Shown here piece after piece: positions 1 through 6,983 of a stretch of 20,096 bases of DNA (position 1 is its first letter; each line of letters opens with the position of its first letter). Under the pieces are notes generated by a model that was given only the letters and a program-made list of their open reading frames with translations, ran no database searches and had not been told where the DNA came from. Origin of the DNA: an uncultured Collinsella sp. (GTDB lineage Bacteria > Actinomycetota > Coriobacteriia > Coriobacteriales > Coriobacteriaceae); the NCBI GenBank assembly GCA_937926755.1, contig CALBBA010000302.1, positions 1 to 20,096 of the forward strand, in the 5' to 3' direction. The position numbers were made by a program, and so were the translations under genes.

Positions 1-86
1 AGGTTGGCTGGCATGGCAAGGCGCCCAACGATGAACAGTTTGAGCAGGCCATGGCAGAGCTCACGGCCGCCGGAGAGGAGCTCTAG
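1..86 (+). CDS. Transketolase, N-terminal subunit (3' end only)
   Basis: Only the last 27 codons are in the window, read in the frame that starts at base 3 and ends with TAG at 84-86. The tail reads ...GWHGKAPNDEQFEQAMAEL..., which resembles the end of the thiamine-diphosphate-binding N-terminal half of two-gene transketolases. The next gene starts one base after the stop codon and encodes the matching C-terminal half, so the two are almost certainly co-translated subunits of one enzyme. The product would act in the non-oxidative pentose phosphate pathway. The call depends heavily on the neighbour, because too little sequence is present to show the cofactor site. Confidence 0.8.
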   Translation, partial: VGWHGKAPNDEQFEQAMAELTAAGEEL

Positions 87-87
87 G

Positions 88-1029
88 ATGGCAGACGTCA
101 AGAAAATCGCCACGCGCGTAAGCTACGGCGAGGCCCTCGTCGAGCTCGCCAACGAGCACGATGACTTTGTGGTCCTCGACGCCGACCTGGCCGCCGCCAC
201 GCAGACCGGTAAGTTCAAGGCGGCCTGCCCCGACCGCTTCTTCGATGTGGGCATTGCCGAGAGCAACCTGATGGGCGTCGCCGCCGGTATCGCGACCACC
301 GGTCGTGTTGCCTTCGCGAGTACCTTTGCCATGTTCGCTGCCGGTCGCGCCTTTGAGCAGGTTCGTAACTCCATCGGCTACCCGCACCTCAACGTTAAGA
401 TCGGTGCCACGCACGCCGGTATCTCGGTGGGCGAGGATGGTGCCACGCACCAGTGCTGCGAGGATATCGCCCTGATGCGCGTCATCCCCGGCATGACTGT
501 GATCGTTCCTGCCGACGACGTCGAGGCCCGTGCCGTGACGCGCGCCGCCTACGAGTGCGACGGTCCGGTGTACATGCGCTTTGCCCGTTTGGCCTCGCCG
601 GTTATCAACGACCCCGAGACCTATAAGTTCGAGTTGGGTAAGGGCATTATCATGCGCGAGGGCGCCGATGTGACCATCATCGCCTGCGGCCTGATGGTCG
701 GCGAGGCTCTCGAGGCCGCCGAGCAGCTCGCTGCCGAGGGCATCGACGCCGAGGTCATCAACATGCACACCATCAAGCCCATCGATGCCGACCTGATCGT
801 CAAGAGCGCCACCAAGACCGGCCACGTCGTGACCGTCGAGGAGCACTCTGTGATCGGTGGCCTGGGCAGCGCCGTTGCCGATGTCCTGTGCGAGCAGTGC
901 CCGACGCCACTCAAGAAGATCGGCGTCAACGACACCTTCGGCGAGTCCGGCCCGGGCGCCGAGCTCCTGCACAAGTATGGCCTGGACGCCGCCAACATCG
1001 TGGCAACCACCAAGGAGTTCTTGGCATAA
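88..1029 (+). CDS. Transketolase, C-terminal subunit
   Basis: This 313-residue protein is the pyrimidine-binding plus C-terminal half of a split transketolase, which moves two-carbon ketol units between sugar phosphates. The phrase FFDVGIAESNLMGVAAG at residues 51-67 carries the conserved Glu58 that contacts the thiamine aminopyrimidine; the later segment around VTVEEHSVIGGLGSAVADVL is typical of the C-terminal domain. The ATG at 88 was chosen because it lies one base after the stop of the upstream subunit, whose last codons carry the GGAGAGGAG ribosome binding site; a longer reading from TTG at 4 would run back through that gene. DXS and pyruvate dehydrogenase E1-beta share this fold, but the two-gene layout and sequence favour transketolase. 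A strong hairpin terminator follows about 70 bases downstream. Confidence 0.93.
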   Translation: MADVKKIATRVSYGEALVELANEHDDFVVLDADLAAATQTGKFKAACPDRFFDVGIAESNLMGVAAGIATTGRVAFASTFAMFAAGRAFEQVRNSIGYPHLNVKIGATHAGISVGEDGATHQCCEDIALMRVIPGMTVIVPADDVEARAVTRAAYECDGPVYMRFARLASPVINDPETYKFELGKGIIMREGADVTIIACGLMVGEALEAAEQLAAEGIDAEVINMHTIKPIDADLIVKSATKTGHVVTVEEHSVIGGLGSAVADVLCEQCPTPLKKIGVNDTFGESGPGAELLHKYGLDAANIVATTKEFLA

Positions 1030-1100
1030 GGCAAGACGGATCTCAAGGACTGCTTCGCCAGAACTATAAAGCTGCTTCGGCCAGTACTATGGAAACCCGG

Positions 1101-1134
1101 CAGGGGCGCTCTCTTGGAGAGCGCCCCTGTTTCA
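1101..1134 (+). terminator. Hairpin terminator after the transketolase genes
   Basis: A perfect 13-bp stem, CAGGGGCGCTCTC (1101-1113) with GAGAGCGCCCCTG (1117-1129), closes on a 3-base loop and is followed by a short TTTC tract. The stem is strong but the T tract is weak, so some read-through is possible. It ends the transketolase operon. Confidence 0.8.
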
Positions 1135-1200
1135 GTTGCGGTGAAATAAGGACTGATTAGGGCTTTTAACTGCTAAAACAGTCCCTATTTCACCGCAACT
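1134..1200. repeat. 67-bp palindromic repeat, copy 1
   Basis: Two 22-base arms (1134-1155 and 1179-1200) are inverted repeats of each other with one mismatch, around a 23-base A/T-rich centre. The outer part of each arm reads AGTTGCGGTGAAATA. A second copy lies at 14284-14351 after smpB, and the right arms of the two copies are identical over all 22 bases while the centres differ. No ORF is involved. It looks like a small dispersed palindromic element (REP or MITE-like). It directly follows the terminator hairpin here. Confidence 0.75.
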
Positions 1201-1316
1201 TCTAAAGAGGCCGTATCAAGCAGGATTTCTATTGGGATAAGGGCCCATCCCAACAAAGTGCAATTCAGACCCTCCCAAGCATGCATTTGCTGCACCTAAT
1301 AGAAACGCGGCGACCC

Positions 1317-1467
1317 CTTAGTTACCGCAGGCCGGGCACAGGGTTACTCTCCAAATCTTTCCGCAGGACGGAGGAGCCCCTGCCGCGCGAAGCGCGCAGC
1401 GGGGACTCCGACATGTCCGAGGACGATTTGGAGAGTAACCCTGTGCCCGGCCGACGGGATCCCTAAG
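1317..1467. repeat. Long palindromic element with perfect 27-bp arms
   Basis: Bases 1330-1356 and 1426-1452 are perfect inverted repeats of 27 bases (arm begins GGCCGGGCACAGGG). The symmetry continues outward with interruptions to CTTAG (1317-1321) and CTAAG (1463-1467). Inward it continues imperfectly to a central GC-rich hairpin built on CCCCTGC...GCGGGG near 1377-1404. The whole would extrude as a cruciform or fold into one long RNA hairpin. Short ORFs cross it on both strands, but they follow the symmetry and have no recognisable product. It lies between the transketolase terminator and the ftsE promoter region. A MITE-like insertion or a structured RNA are both possible. Confidence 0.7.
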
Positions 1468-1480
1468 CACGCCATGCTTC

Positions 1481-1511
1481 TTATGTGCAGCAAAGCTAAT
1501 GCTGCTAAAAT
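1481..1511 (+). promoter_or_regulatory. Weak candidate promoter for ftsEX
   Basis: TAAAAT at 1506-1511 is a fair -10 box, 46 bases before the ftsE start. The only -35 candidate is TTATGT at 1481-1486, a poor match with a long 19-base spacer. The stretch from the palindromic element to ftsE is otherwise A/T-richer than its surroundings. Confidence 0.25.
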
Positions 1512-1556
1512 ACAAAGCGCTCATGTAGTTTAAACGCACGACGATAAGGAGCACCA

Positions 1557-2777
1557 GTGGGTAACCACTTCCGTACCTCCGGTGCGGGCGATGATGCCCC
1601 CAAGACGCAGACAGGCGTCCAGGGCAGCCGTTTCGCCACTCCGGATTCAGAGGGCCAGCCTGTTGCTCAGGCCCCCGCTCAGCCGGCAGATCAGGCACAG
1701 CCGGCATCCGATCCCTTTGCCTACAATCCCACCAGCGATGTTGCGCTTCCCGGCACGGCGGGTTTTGAGCCCGTTCAGGCCGTGACCGCTCGCGTGGAGC
1801 AGCCTCAGGCTGGCGCCGCCGCGCCGCAGCCTAGCATGGCCGGCATTCCCGACCCCATGGCTCCTGCGACACCGGCTCCTCAGCCTGCGCAGTCTGGCCT
1901 CTTTGCCGCTATTCCCGATCCCACGCAGCCTGCTGCCCCGGTGGTCGAGAGCGATCAGGCAGCCGAGGTCGCAAGCCTCGATAACGCGCTCAACAACCCC
2001 GATTTTACGTCGGTGTTTGCGCCCATCGATCCGCAGGCCAGCCGCAAGAAGATGGCCAAGCAGGCCGGTGTCGAGCCCGTCATCCTTATGGAGCATGTCA
2101 CCAAGATCTATCCGGCACAGCCCAACAAGCCTGCACTCGACGACATCAACATCGAGATCTATCCGGGCGAGTTCGTCTTCCTGGTCGGTCATTCCGGCTC
2201 GGGTAAGACCACGCTGCTGTCGACGCTCAACCGCGACGTCAAGCCGACGAGCGGCCGCATCCTGGTTGCCGGTCAGGACCTCATGAAGATCAAGAACCGC
2301 AAGGTTCCGTTCCTGCGCCGCCAGATTGGCGCCGTGTTCCAGGACTTTAAGCTTCTGCCGCAAAAGACCGCCTACGAAAACGTGGCGTTTGCCCTGCAGT
2401 GCATCGGCAAGCCCAAGGGCGTCATTCGCAGCCAGGTGCCCGAGGTGCTGCGTCTGGTCGGTCTGGCCGATCAGATGGACTCGCTGCCCGACCAGCTTTC
2501 CGGTGGCGAGCAGCAGCGCGTTGCCGTCGCCCGCGCTATGGTCAACCGTCCGCCGCTGCTGATCTGCGACGAGCCCACGGGTAACCTCGACCCGGCGATC
2601 TCACTGGGCATCATGAAGCTGCTCGAGCGTATTAACCGCACCGGCACCACCGTGATCGTCGCCACGCACGACCGCGAGATGGTCGATAGCATGCACCGTC
2701 GCGTGATCGCCCTCGAGGGCGGCCACGTTATCCGCGACCAGGAGAGGGGAGGTTACGGCAACTATGGCACCAACTAA
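1557..2777 (+). CDS. ftsE: Cell-division ABC ATPase FtsE with long N-terminal extension
   Basis: FtsE is the cytoplasmic ATPase that, with membrane partner FtsX, controls peptidoglycan hydrolases at the division site. Residues from about 172 to 406 form a normal FtsE: Walker A GHSGSGKT at 211-218, signature LSGGEQQ at 314-320, Walker B ending Asp338-Glu339, and switch His371. FtsE is usually about 220-235 residues; here some 171 extra residues rich in Ala, Pro and Gln precede the ATPase and look disordered. The start is GTG at 1557 with AAGGAG at 1546-1551, and the reading frame is open throughout, so the extension seems real. The 3' end overlaps ftsX by 14 bases, so the pair is translationally coupled. 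The paired ftsX makes another ABC family unlikely. Confidence 0.95.
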   Translation: MGNHFRTSGAGDDAPKTQTGVQGSRFATPDSEGQPVAQAPAQPADQAQPASDPFAYNPTSDVALPGTAGFEPVQAVTARVEQPQAGAAAPQPSMAGIPDPMAPATPAPQPAQSGLFAAIPDPTQPAAPVVESDQAAEVASLDNALNNPDFTSVFAPIDPQASRKKMAKQAGVEPVILMEHVTKIYPAQPNKPALDDINIEIYPGEFVFLVGHSGSGKTTLLSTLNRDVKPTSGRILVAGQDLMKIKNRKVPFLRRQIGAVFQDFKLLPQKTAYENVAFALQCIGKPKGVIRSQVPEVLRLVGLADQMDSLPDQLSGGEQQRVAVARAMVNRPPLLICDEPTGNLDPAISLGIMKLLERINRTGTTVIVATHDREMVDSMHRRVIALEGGHVIRDQERGGYGNYGTN

Positions 2778-3684
2778 CGTGGGCTACTCCTTCAAAGAGG
2801 CAATCAGTCACTTCTTCCGTAACTGGACTACCTCGCTCGGCGCCGTCATCACGATCTTCCTTTCGCTGTTTATCATCGGCCTGTTCATCATGGGCTCCGC
2901 GATGCTGAACTCCGTGATCGGCACCGTCGAGGATCAGGTTGTCATCAACGCGTTCATTAGCGATGACGCCGATCAGGCCGATGTTCAGGCTTTTGAGGCC
3001 GAGCTTAAGACGTGGAATAACGTCAAGTCCGTGACCTATAAGGACAAGGACGACGCGCTGGCCGAGTATACGAGCAAGATGTCGGGCAACGCCGACGCCA
3101 CCATGAGCGCGCTCGATGGCCAGAACCCGCTGCCGGCTTCGTTTGCAATTGAGATGGACGATCCGTCCAAGGTCGAGAGCACGGCCCAGAAGCTCAAGAA
3201 GAACGCCGACTTCCAGAAGATCGCGGATGACGGCGACGTCAACGCGAGCGTGCTGTACGGCCAGGAGGAAGTGAGCCGCCTGTTCCAGGTGACCAACTAC
3301 ATCCGCATCGCCGCCGTGGTGCTCGTTGGCCTTCTGACCTTTATCGCATTCATCTTCATCAACAACACGATTCGCCTGTCCATCACGGCGCGTCGTCGTG
3401 AGATTGCGATTATGCGTCTGGTCGGCGCCAGCAACGGCTTCATTCGCGGCCCGTTTATCACCGAGGGCGTACTGCAGGCCATTTTGGGCTCGCTGCTTTC
3501 CATCGGCGTTCTGGAGCTGCTGCGCAATCTGATGATTCCGCGTTTGCAGGAGAGCATCGGCTGGATGTCGTTTGCCCTGCCGATGCAGTACTACCTGGTG
3601 ACCTATGCTGCGCTGATTCTGGTCGGCGTGATTATCGGTCTCTTTGGTTCTGCCATCGCCATGCGCCGCTACCTGCGCGTGTAG
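2764..3684 (+). CDS. ftsX: Cell-division permease-like protein FtsX
   Basis: This 306-residue membrane protein has the FtsX layout: a short cytoplasmic N-terminus, TM1 near residues 24-46, an external domain of about 130 residues, then three more hydrophobic segments (about 181-203, 230-250 and 276-300). The phrase RLSITARRREIAIMRLVGAS after TM2 is the conserved cytoplasmic coupling segment of FtsX/MacB-type permeases. It partners FtsE and passes its ATPase cycle to extracellular murein hydrolase activation. The ATG at 2764 sits inside the last codons of ftsE, with GGGGAGG at 2746-2752 as ribosome binding site. A clear terminator follows the stop. Confidence 0.95.
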   Translation: MAPTNVGYSFKEAISHFFRNWTTSLGAVITIFLSLFIIGLFIMGSAMLNSVIGTVEDQVVINAFISDDADQADVQAFEAELKTWNNVKSVTYKDKDDALAEYTSKMSGNADATMSALDGQNPLPASFAIEMDDPSKVESTAQKLKKNADFQKIADDGDVNASVLYGQEEVSRLFQVTNYIRIAAVVLVGLLTFIAFIFINNTIRLSITARRREIAIMRLVGASNGFIRGPFITEGVLQAILGSLLSIGVLELLRNLMIPRLQESIGWMSFALPMQYYLVTYAALILVGVIIGLFGSAIAMRRYLRV

Positions 3685-3708
3685 GCATGCCTGGAATTCA
3701 TCCCTTCC

Positions 3709-3742
3709 AACGGGTCGTCTCTTGCGGGGCGGCCCGTTTTTT
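3709..3742 (+). terminator. Rho-independent terminator after ftsX
   Basis: AACGGGTCG (3709-3717) pairs with CGGCCCGTT (3730-3738), with one G-U pair, and the stem runs into six T residues at 3737-3742. It separates the ftsEX operon from rnr. Confidence 0.85.
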
Positions 3743-3819
3743 GATCCCTAGGGGACGGCAGGAAAACGGATCATTTGGGTAGACTCTTTGGAGTTCGCAA
3801 TCGATAGTTAGGAGGCGCC

Positions 3820-5955
3820 ATGGGGCGCAATAACAAGCATAAGCGTGGAGCTCGCAATAAGCGCGGGCCGGTGCGCAGCGAACGCCGTCCGAGCCTGACC
3901 GGGCGCGTGCAGCTCCATGAGCATAGCGCCTACGTTGTAACCGAAAACGGCGACTACAAGGTCATGGGCCGCGGTAAGCGCGAGATCATGGATGGCGATA
4001 CCGTTGCCGTGAGCATTAAGAACAGCCCGCACGGTGAGCGGCGCGCCGTGATCGAAGGCGTGGTTGAGCGCGCAGCCATAAGCGTGGTGGGTACGTACCA
4101 GACCGCTGGTCCGCTCGGTGTGATCGAGCCGCTCGATTCGCGCCTGAAGGCCGACTTCTTCATTCTGCCCGAGGATACCTCGGCGGATCGTCTGGGCGTC
4201 CACCCGGGTGATGCCGTTGTCGCGCGCATTTTGACCTACCCGACGCGCCTGGAATCGGGCACCGTGACGATCGAACGCCGCATTGGCGGAGATGACGCGC
4301 CCGATTTGGGCGTTCAATACGTGATGGCGCGTTACGGCTATACCGATAGCTATCCCGAGGCCGCGCTGGACGAGGCCGAGGGACTTTCGCTCGATGTGTC
4401 CGCGGCGCTTAAGGACCCGCTCCGCCGCGATCTGCGCGACCGCTTTGTCATCACGATCGACCCGGTCGACGCGCGCGACTTTGACGATGCCATTTCGCTT
4501 GAGCGCACGCCCGAGGGTGGCTACAAGCTGGGTGTGCATATCGCTGACGTTTCTCACTATGTGGCTTGGGACGGGCATATCGATCTTGAGGCTCGCCATC
4601 GTACGACATCGGTGTATCTGGCCGATCGCGTGCTTCCCATGCTGCCCGAACGCCTGTCCTGTGACCTGTGTTCGCTTCGCCCTGACGAGGACCGTCTAGC
4701 GTTTACCGTTGACATTGAGCTCGATGCGCAGGGTCGCGTGCGGCATTACGATCCGTACCCCAGCGTGATTCGCTCGCGTGTGCGTATGGACTATGACGGC
4801 GCCGAGGCGCTGCTGGTGCGTGCCGGCGCGGTGGAGTATGGGGTGCTGGAGGGTGCGGCCGAGGATGTTGCGGCTGCTGAGGCCTCGCGCGAGGAGGCGC
4901 TTGAGCGCGGTCTTGCGTGCGAGAAGGCCGCCCGCGGCTGCAACGTCGACCTCGGCAATTTCCTTGTCGCCGCCAACGAACTCGCCGAACTTCGCCGTCG
5001 TATTCGTCGCGTCCGCGGCTCAGTCGATTTTGACACGGCCGAGATTCGCGCTCTATTGGACGAGGACGGAGTACCCGTGCAGATTGTGGCGCGTGAGCGT
5101 TCGTGTGCCACGTCGCTTATCGAGGAAGCCATGCTGCTCGCCAACGAGTGCGTTGCAGAGTGGCTGGCAGACCGTGATATCGAGGCCTGCTATCGCGTGC
5201 ATGAGGATCCGAGCCCCGATAGCCTGCACGGTGCCGCCGTTGCGCTGGCGCAGCTGGGCATCATCGACGATCGCCGTGCTGCCGGTATTGCCCTGGGGAG
5301 TCCCGATGAGCTGCAGGCTGCAGTTGATGCTGCCGCCGGTACGGCCAACGCACCGCTCGTCAACACGCTGCTTCTGCGCAGCATGCAGCGCGCGCTGTAC
5401 AAGCCGCGCAACGAGGGCCACTTTGCGCTCGCCGCGCCGTGCTACTGCCACTTTACGAGTCCCATCCGTCGCTACCCCGATCTGGTGGTGCACCGCGTGC
5501 TCAAACTGCAGTTGGCCTATGAGCAGCTCGGCGGCAAGGACGCCCTGGTCCGTACGCCGCGGCTGATCGGCAAGGGGCGCGAGTCGCTGCCGCGCATTCT
5601 GCCGCAGATCTGCCGCGCATGCAGCGATGCCGAGCGCGCGGCAGATGCCGCCAGCCATGCGACGCAAAAGATCAAGATTGCCCAGTACTATGAGGATCGC
5701 CTGGGCGAGCGCTATGCCGGAACGGTCTCATGGGTCAGCAGCATGGGCCTCTTTGTGCGCTTGGACCTGACGCAGGTCGAAGGCTTGGTTTCGATCAAGA
5801 GTCTGGGCAACGAGTGGTTCGAGTTCGACGAGGATGCGCTTACGCTGACGGGCGCCGACACGGGGACTCGCTATGAACTGGGCCAGCGCGTGATTATCGA
5901 GGTCTCGCGCGTCAATACCACGCGTGGGCACTTGGACTTTAAGCTTATCCATTAG
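3820..5955 (+). CDS. rnr: Ribonuclease R (RNB-family 3'-5' exoribonuclease)
   Basis: This 711-residue protein degrades RNA from the 3' end and is the RNase R/VacB type, which can digest structured RNA and is linked to trans-translation and mRNA decay. A short basic tail (residues 1-25) is followed by a cold-shock/OB domain (about 27-85). The RNB catalytic domain contains DPVDARDFDDA at 214-224 (metal-binding aspartates 214, 220, 222 and 223). A C-terminal S1 domain begins at GERYAGTVSWVSSMGLFVRL. Compared with the 813-residue E. coli enzyme it lacks the N-terminal helix-turn-helix region and the Lys-rich C-terminal tail, as in many shorter homologues. AGGAGG at 3810-3815 supports the ATG. It has its own terminators on both sides and seems monocistronic. 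Confidence 0.95.
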   Translation: MGRNNKHKRGARNKRGPVRSERRPSLTGRVQLHEHSAYVVTENGDYKVMGRGKREIMDGDTVAVSIKNSPHGERRAVIEGVVERAAISVVGTYQTAGPLGVIEPLDSRLKADFFILPEDTSADRLGVHPGDAVVARILTYPTRLESGTVTIERRIGGDDAPDLGVQYVMARYGYTDSYPEAALDEAEGLSLDVSAALKDPLRRDLRDRFVITIDPVDARDFDDAISLERTPEGGYKLGVHIADVSHYVAWDGHIDLEARHRTTSVYLADRVLPMLPERLSCDLCSLRPDEDRLAFTVDIELDAQGRVRHYDPYPSVIRSRVRMDYDGAEALLVRAGAVEYGVLEGAAEDVAAAEASREEALERGLACEKAARGCNVDLGNFLVAANELAELRRRIRRVRGSVDFDTAEIRALLDEDGVPVQIVARERSCATSLIEEAMLLANECVAEWLADRDIEACYRVHEDPSPDSLHGAAVALAQLGIIDDRRAAGIALGSPDELQAAVDAAAGTANAPLVNTLLLRSMQRALYKPRNEGHFALAAPCYCHFTSPIRRYPDLVVHRVLKLQLAYEQLGGKDALVRTPRLIGKGRESLPRILPQICRACSDAERAADAASHATQKIKIAQYYEDRLGERYAGTVSWVSSMGLFVRLDLTQVEGLVSIKSLGNEWFEFDEDALTLTGADTGTRYELGQRVIIEVSRVNTTRGHLDFKLIH

Positions 5956-5980
5956 CCAAATCTCGACTCATGGCGGGAGA

Positions 5981-6016
5981 GCGGAGGGCGGTCTTTCGGG
6001 GCCGCCCTCCGCATTT
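5981..6016 (+). terminator. Hairpin terminator after rnr
   Basis: GCGGAGGGCGGTC (5981-5993) pairs with GGCCGCCCTCCGC (6000-6012), with one G-U pair, in a 12-13-bp stem with a short loop. The T tract is poor (ATTTGG), so it may be a weak intrinsic or Rho-assisted terminator. Confidence 0.65.
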
Positions 6017-6073
6017 GGATCATGGCTACCTTGCCGTCTGCTCGGCCGCCCGCTTACCTGCTATTCGAGAGGT

Positions 6074-6114
6074 AAAACCTACCAAAATAAACCTGTCCCT
6101 TTTTGGCAGGTTTA
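6074..6114. repeat. Imperfect inverted repeat upstream of the recombinase gene
   Basis: AAACCTACCAAAA (6075-6087) and TTTTGGCAGGTTT (6101-6113) are inverted repeats with one mismatch; a one-base bulge extends the pairing to GTAAAACC/GGTTTAC. The 13-base centre contains AACCTGTCCCT. It ends about 20 bases before the recombinase start, so it might act as that gene's operator or as a short palindromic repeat. It lacks the G/C-rich stem of a typical terminator. Confidence 0.5.
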
Positions 6115-6132
6115 CAAGAAAGCGGGGATGAG

Positions 6133-6738
6133 ATGGCGACGGTGTATGGTTATGCGCGGGTGAGTTCGCGCGATCAGAATCTAAATCGGCAGCTGGATGC
6201 GCTGGGCGCCTATGGCGTGGGCTCGGCGAATATTTATGCCGACCATGCGAGCGGCAAGGACTTCGATCGACCGCGTTATCGCGAGCTGCTGCACGTCCTG
6301 GGAGACGGGGACGTGCTGGTGGTGCTTTCTATCGACCGACTTGGTCGTAATTACTCCGAGATTCTTGAGGAATGGCGACGCATTACCAAGGAGCTCGGGG
6401 TTGCCATTGTGGTGTTGGACATGCCATTGCTTGACACGCGCGCCAGGGCCAGCGGCGCGCCGGATGTGACCAATACCCTGATTGCCGATATTGTGCTACA
6501 ACTGCTGAGCTACGTGGTGCAGGTGGAGCGCGAGAATATTCATCGGCGCCAGGCGGAGGGGATTGCAGCGGCGCGGGCGCGAGGGGTCCGTTTCGGTCGA
6601 CCTCGCAAGCCGTGCCCTCCTCAGTTTGAGCTGGTGCGCGATAGCTATGAGGCAGGCGATATTACCCGCAGCCAGGCAGCAAAGTGCCTGGGCGTGTGCG
6701 TGGGGACGTTCGATCGCTGGATGCGCGAGGCGGGGTAG
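6133..6738 (+). CDS. Serine recombinase, Hin/Pin-type resolvase-invertase
   Basis: A 201-residue site-specific recombinase of the small serine family. The N-terminal catalytic domain opens with VYGYARVSSRDQNLNRQLDAL, where the serine directly after Arg-Val (Ser11) is the expected nucleophile. SIDRLGRNYSEILEEW carries the conserved active-site arginine region, and QVERENIHRRQAEGIAAARARG is the long dimerisation helix. After GRPRKP a C-terminal helix-turn-helix (ITRSQAAKCLGVCVGTFDRW) should bind the crossover site. The ATG at 6133 gives the usual family N-terminus; a TTG 30 bases upstream is in frame but lies inside an inverted repeat. The ribosome binding site (GCGGGGATG) is poor. No transposase or phage gene is near. 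The target could be an invertible switch elsewhere; a candidate 26-bp site lies just downstream. Confidence 0.93.
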   Translation: MATVYGYARVSSRDQNLNRQLDALGAYGVGSANIYADHASGKDFDRPRYRELLHVLGDGDVLVVLSIDRLGRNYSEILEEWRRITKELGVAIVVLDMPLLDTRARASGAPDVTNTLIADIVLQLLSYVVQVERENIHRRQAEGIAAARARGVRFGRPRKPCPPQFELVRDSYEAGDITRSQAAKCLGVCVGTFDRWMREAG

Positions 6739-6777
6739 AGGTTTGCGGCACGTCCGATTGGCGCCCACGCGAGGCGG

Positions 6778-6803
6778 TATCGGTAACAGCCCTGTTACCG
6801 ATA
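6778..6803. promoter_or_regulatory. 26-bp palindrome with 2-bp centre
   Basis: TATCGGTAACAG (6778-6789) and CTGTTACCGATA (6792-6803) are perfect 12-base inverted repeats around the dinucleotide CC. There is no T tract, so a terminator is unlikely. The size and asymmetric 2-bp centre match crossover sites of Hin/Gin-type invertases, and the recombinase gene ends 39 bases upstream. It could instead be an operator for the RpiR-type regulator encoded 180 bases further on, although a terminator lies between. The function is an inference. Confidence 0.5.
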
Positions 6804-6860
6804 ATGCGACCTCGTTGAAATATTTTGTGTCGCGCGTATTTCCGAGCGGTCGGATTTGAG

Positions 6861-6887
6861 GGGCGAGCGGTAGAACGCTCGCCCTTT
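6861..6887 (+). terminator. Hairpin terminator before the mur cluster
   Basis: GGGCGAGCG (6861-6869) and CGCTCGCCC (6876-6884) form a perfect 9-bp stem with a 6-base loop and a TTT tail. It would stop transcription from the recombinase gene before the regulator gene. Confidence 0.7.
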
Positions 6888-6909
6888 GTGCGCCACGATG
6901 CGGCACAAT

Positions 6910-6938
6910 GTACCGTAAAAGCTGTTTGTATCCGGTAC
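6910..6938. promoter_or_regulatory. Possible operator dyad upstream of the mur regulator
   Basis: GTACCG (6910-6915) and CGGTAC (6933-6938) are 6-base inverted repeats separated by 17 bases, in an A/T-richer stretch about 45 bases before the regulator start. RpiR-type regulators often bind dyads near their own promoter. Arms this short can occur by chance. Confidence 0.25.
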
Positions 6939-6983
6939 GAATCGTTCGTTGGTCTTTAATTCTTCTCAACGGAGGTGTTTGAG

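Noticed and set aside
1281..1707. Short ORFs on both strands across the long palindrome before ftsE
   Set aside because: They follow the inverted-repeat sequence, have no ribosome binding site and show no family resemblance.
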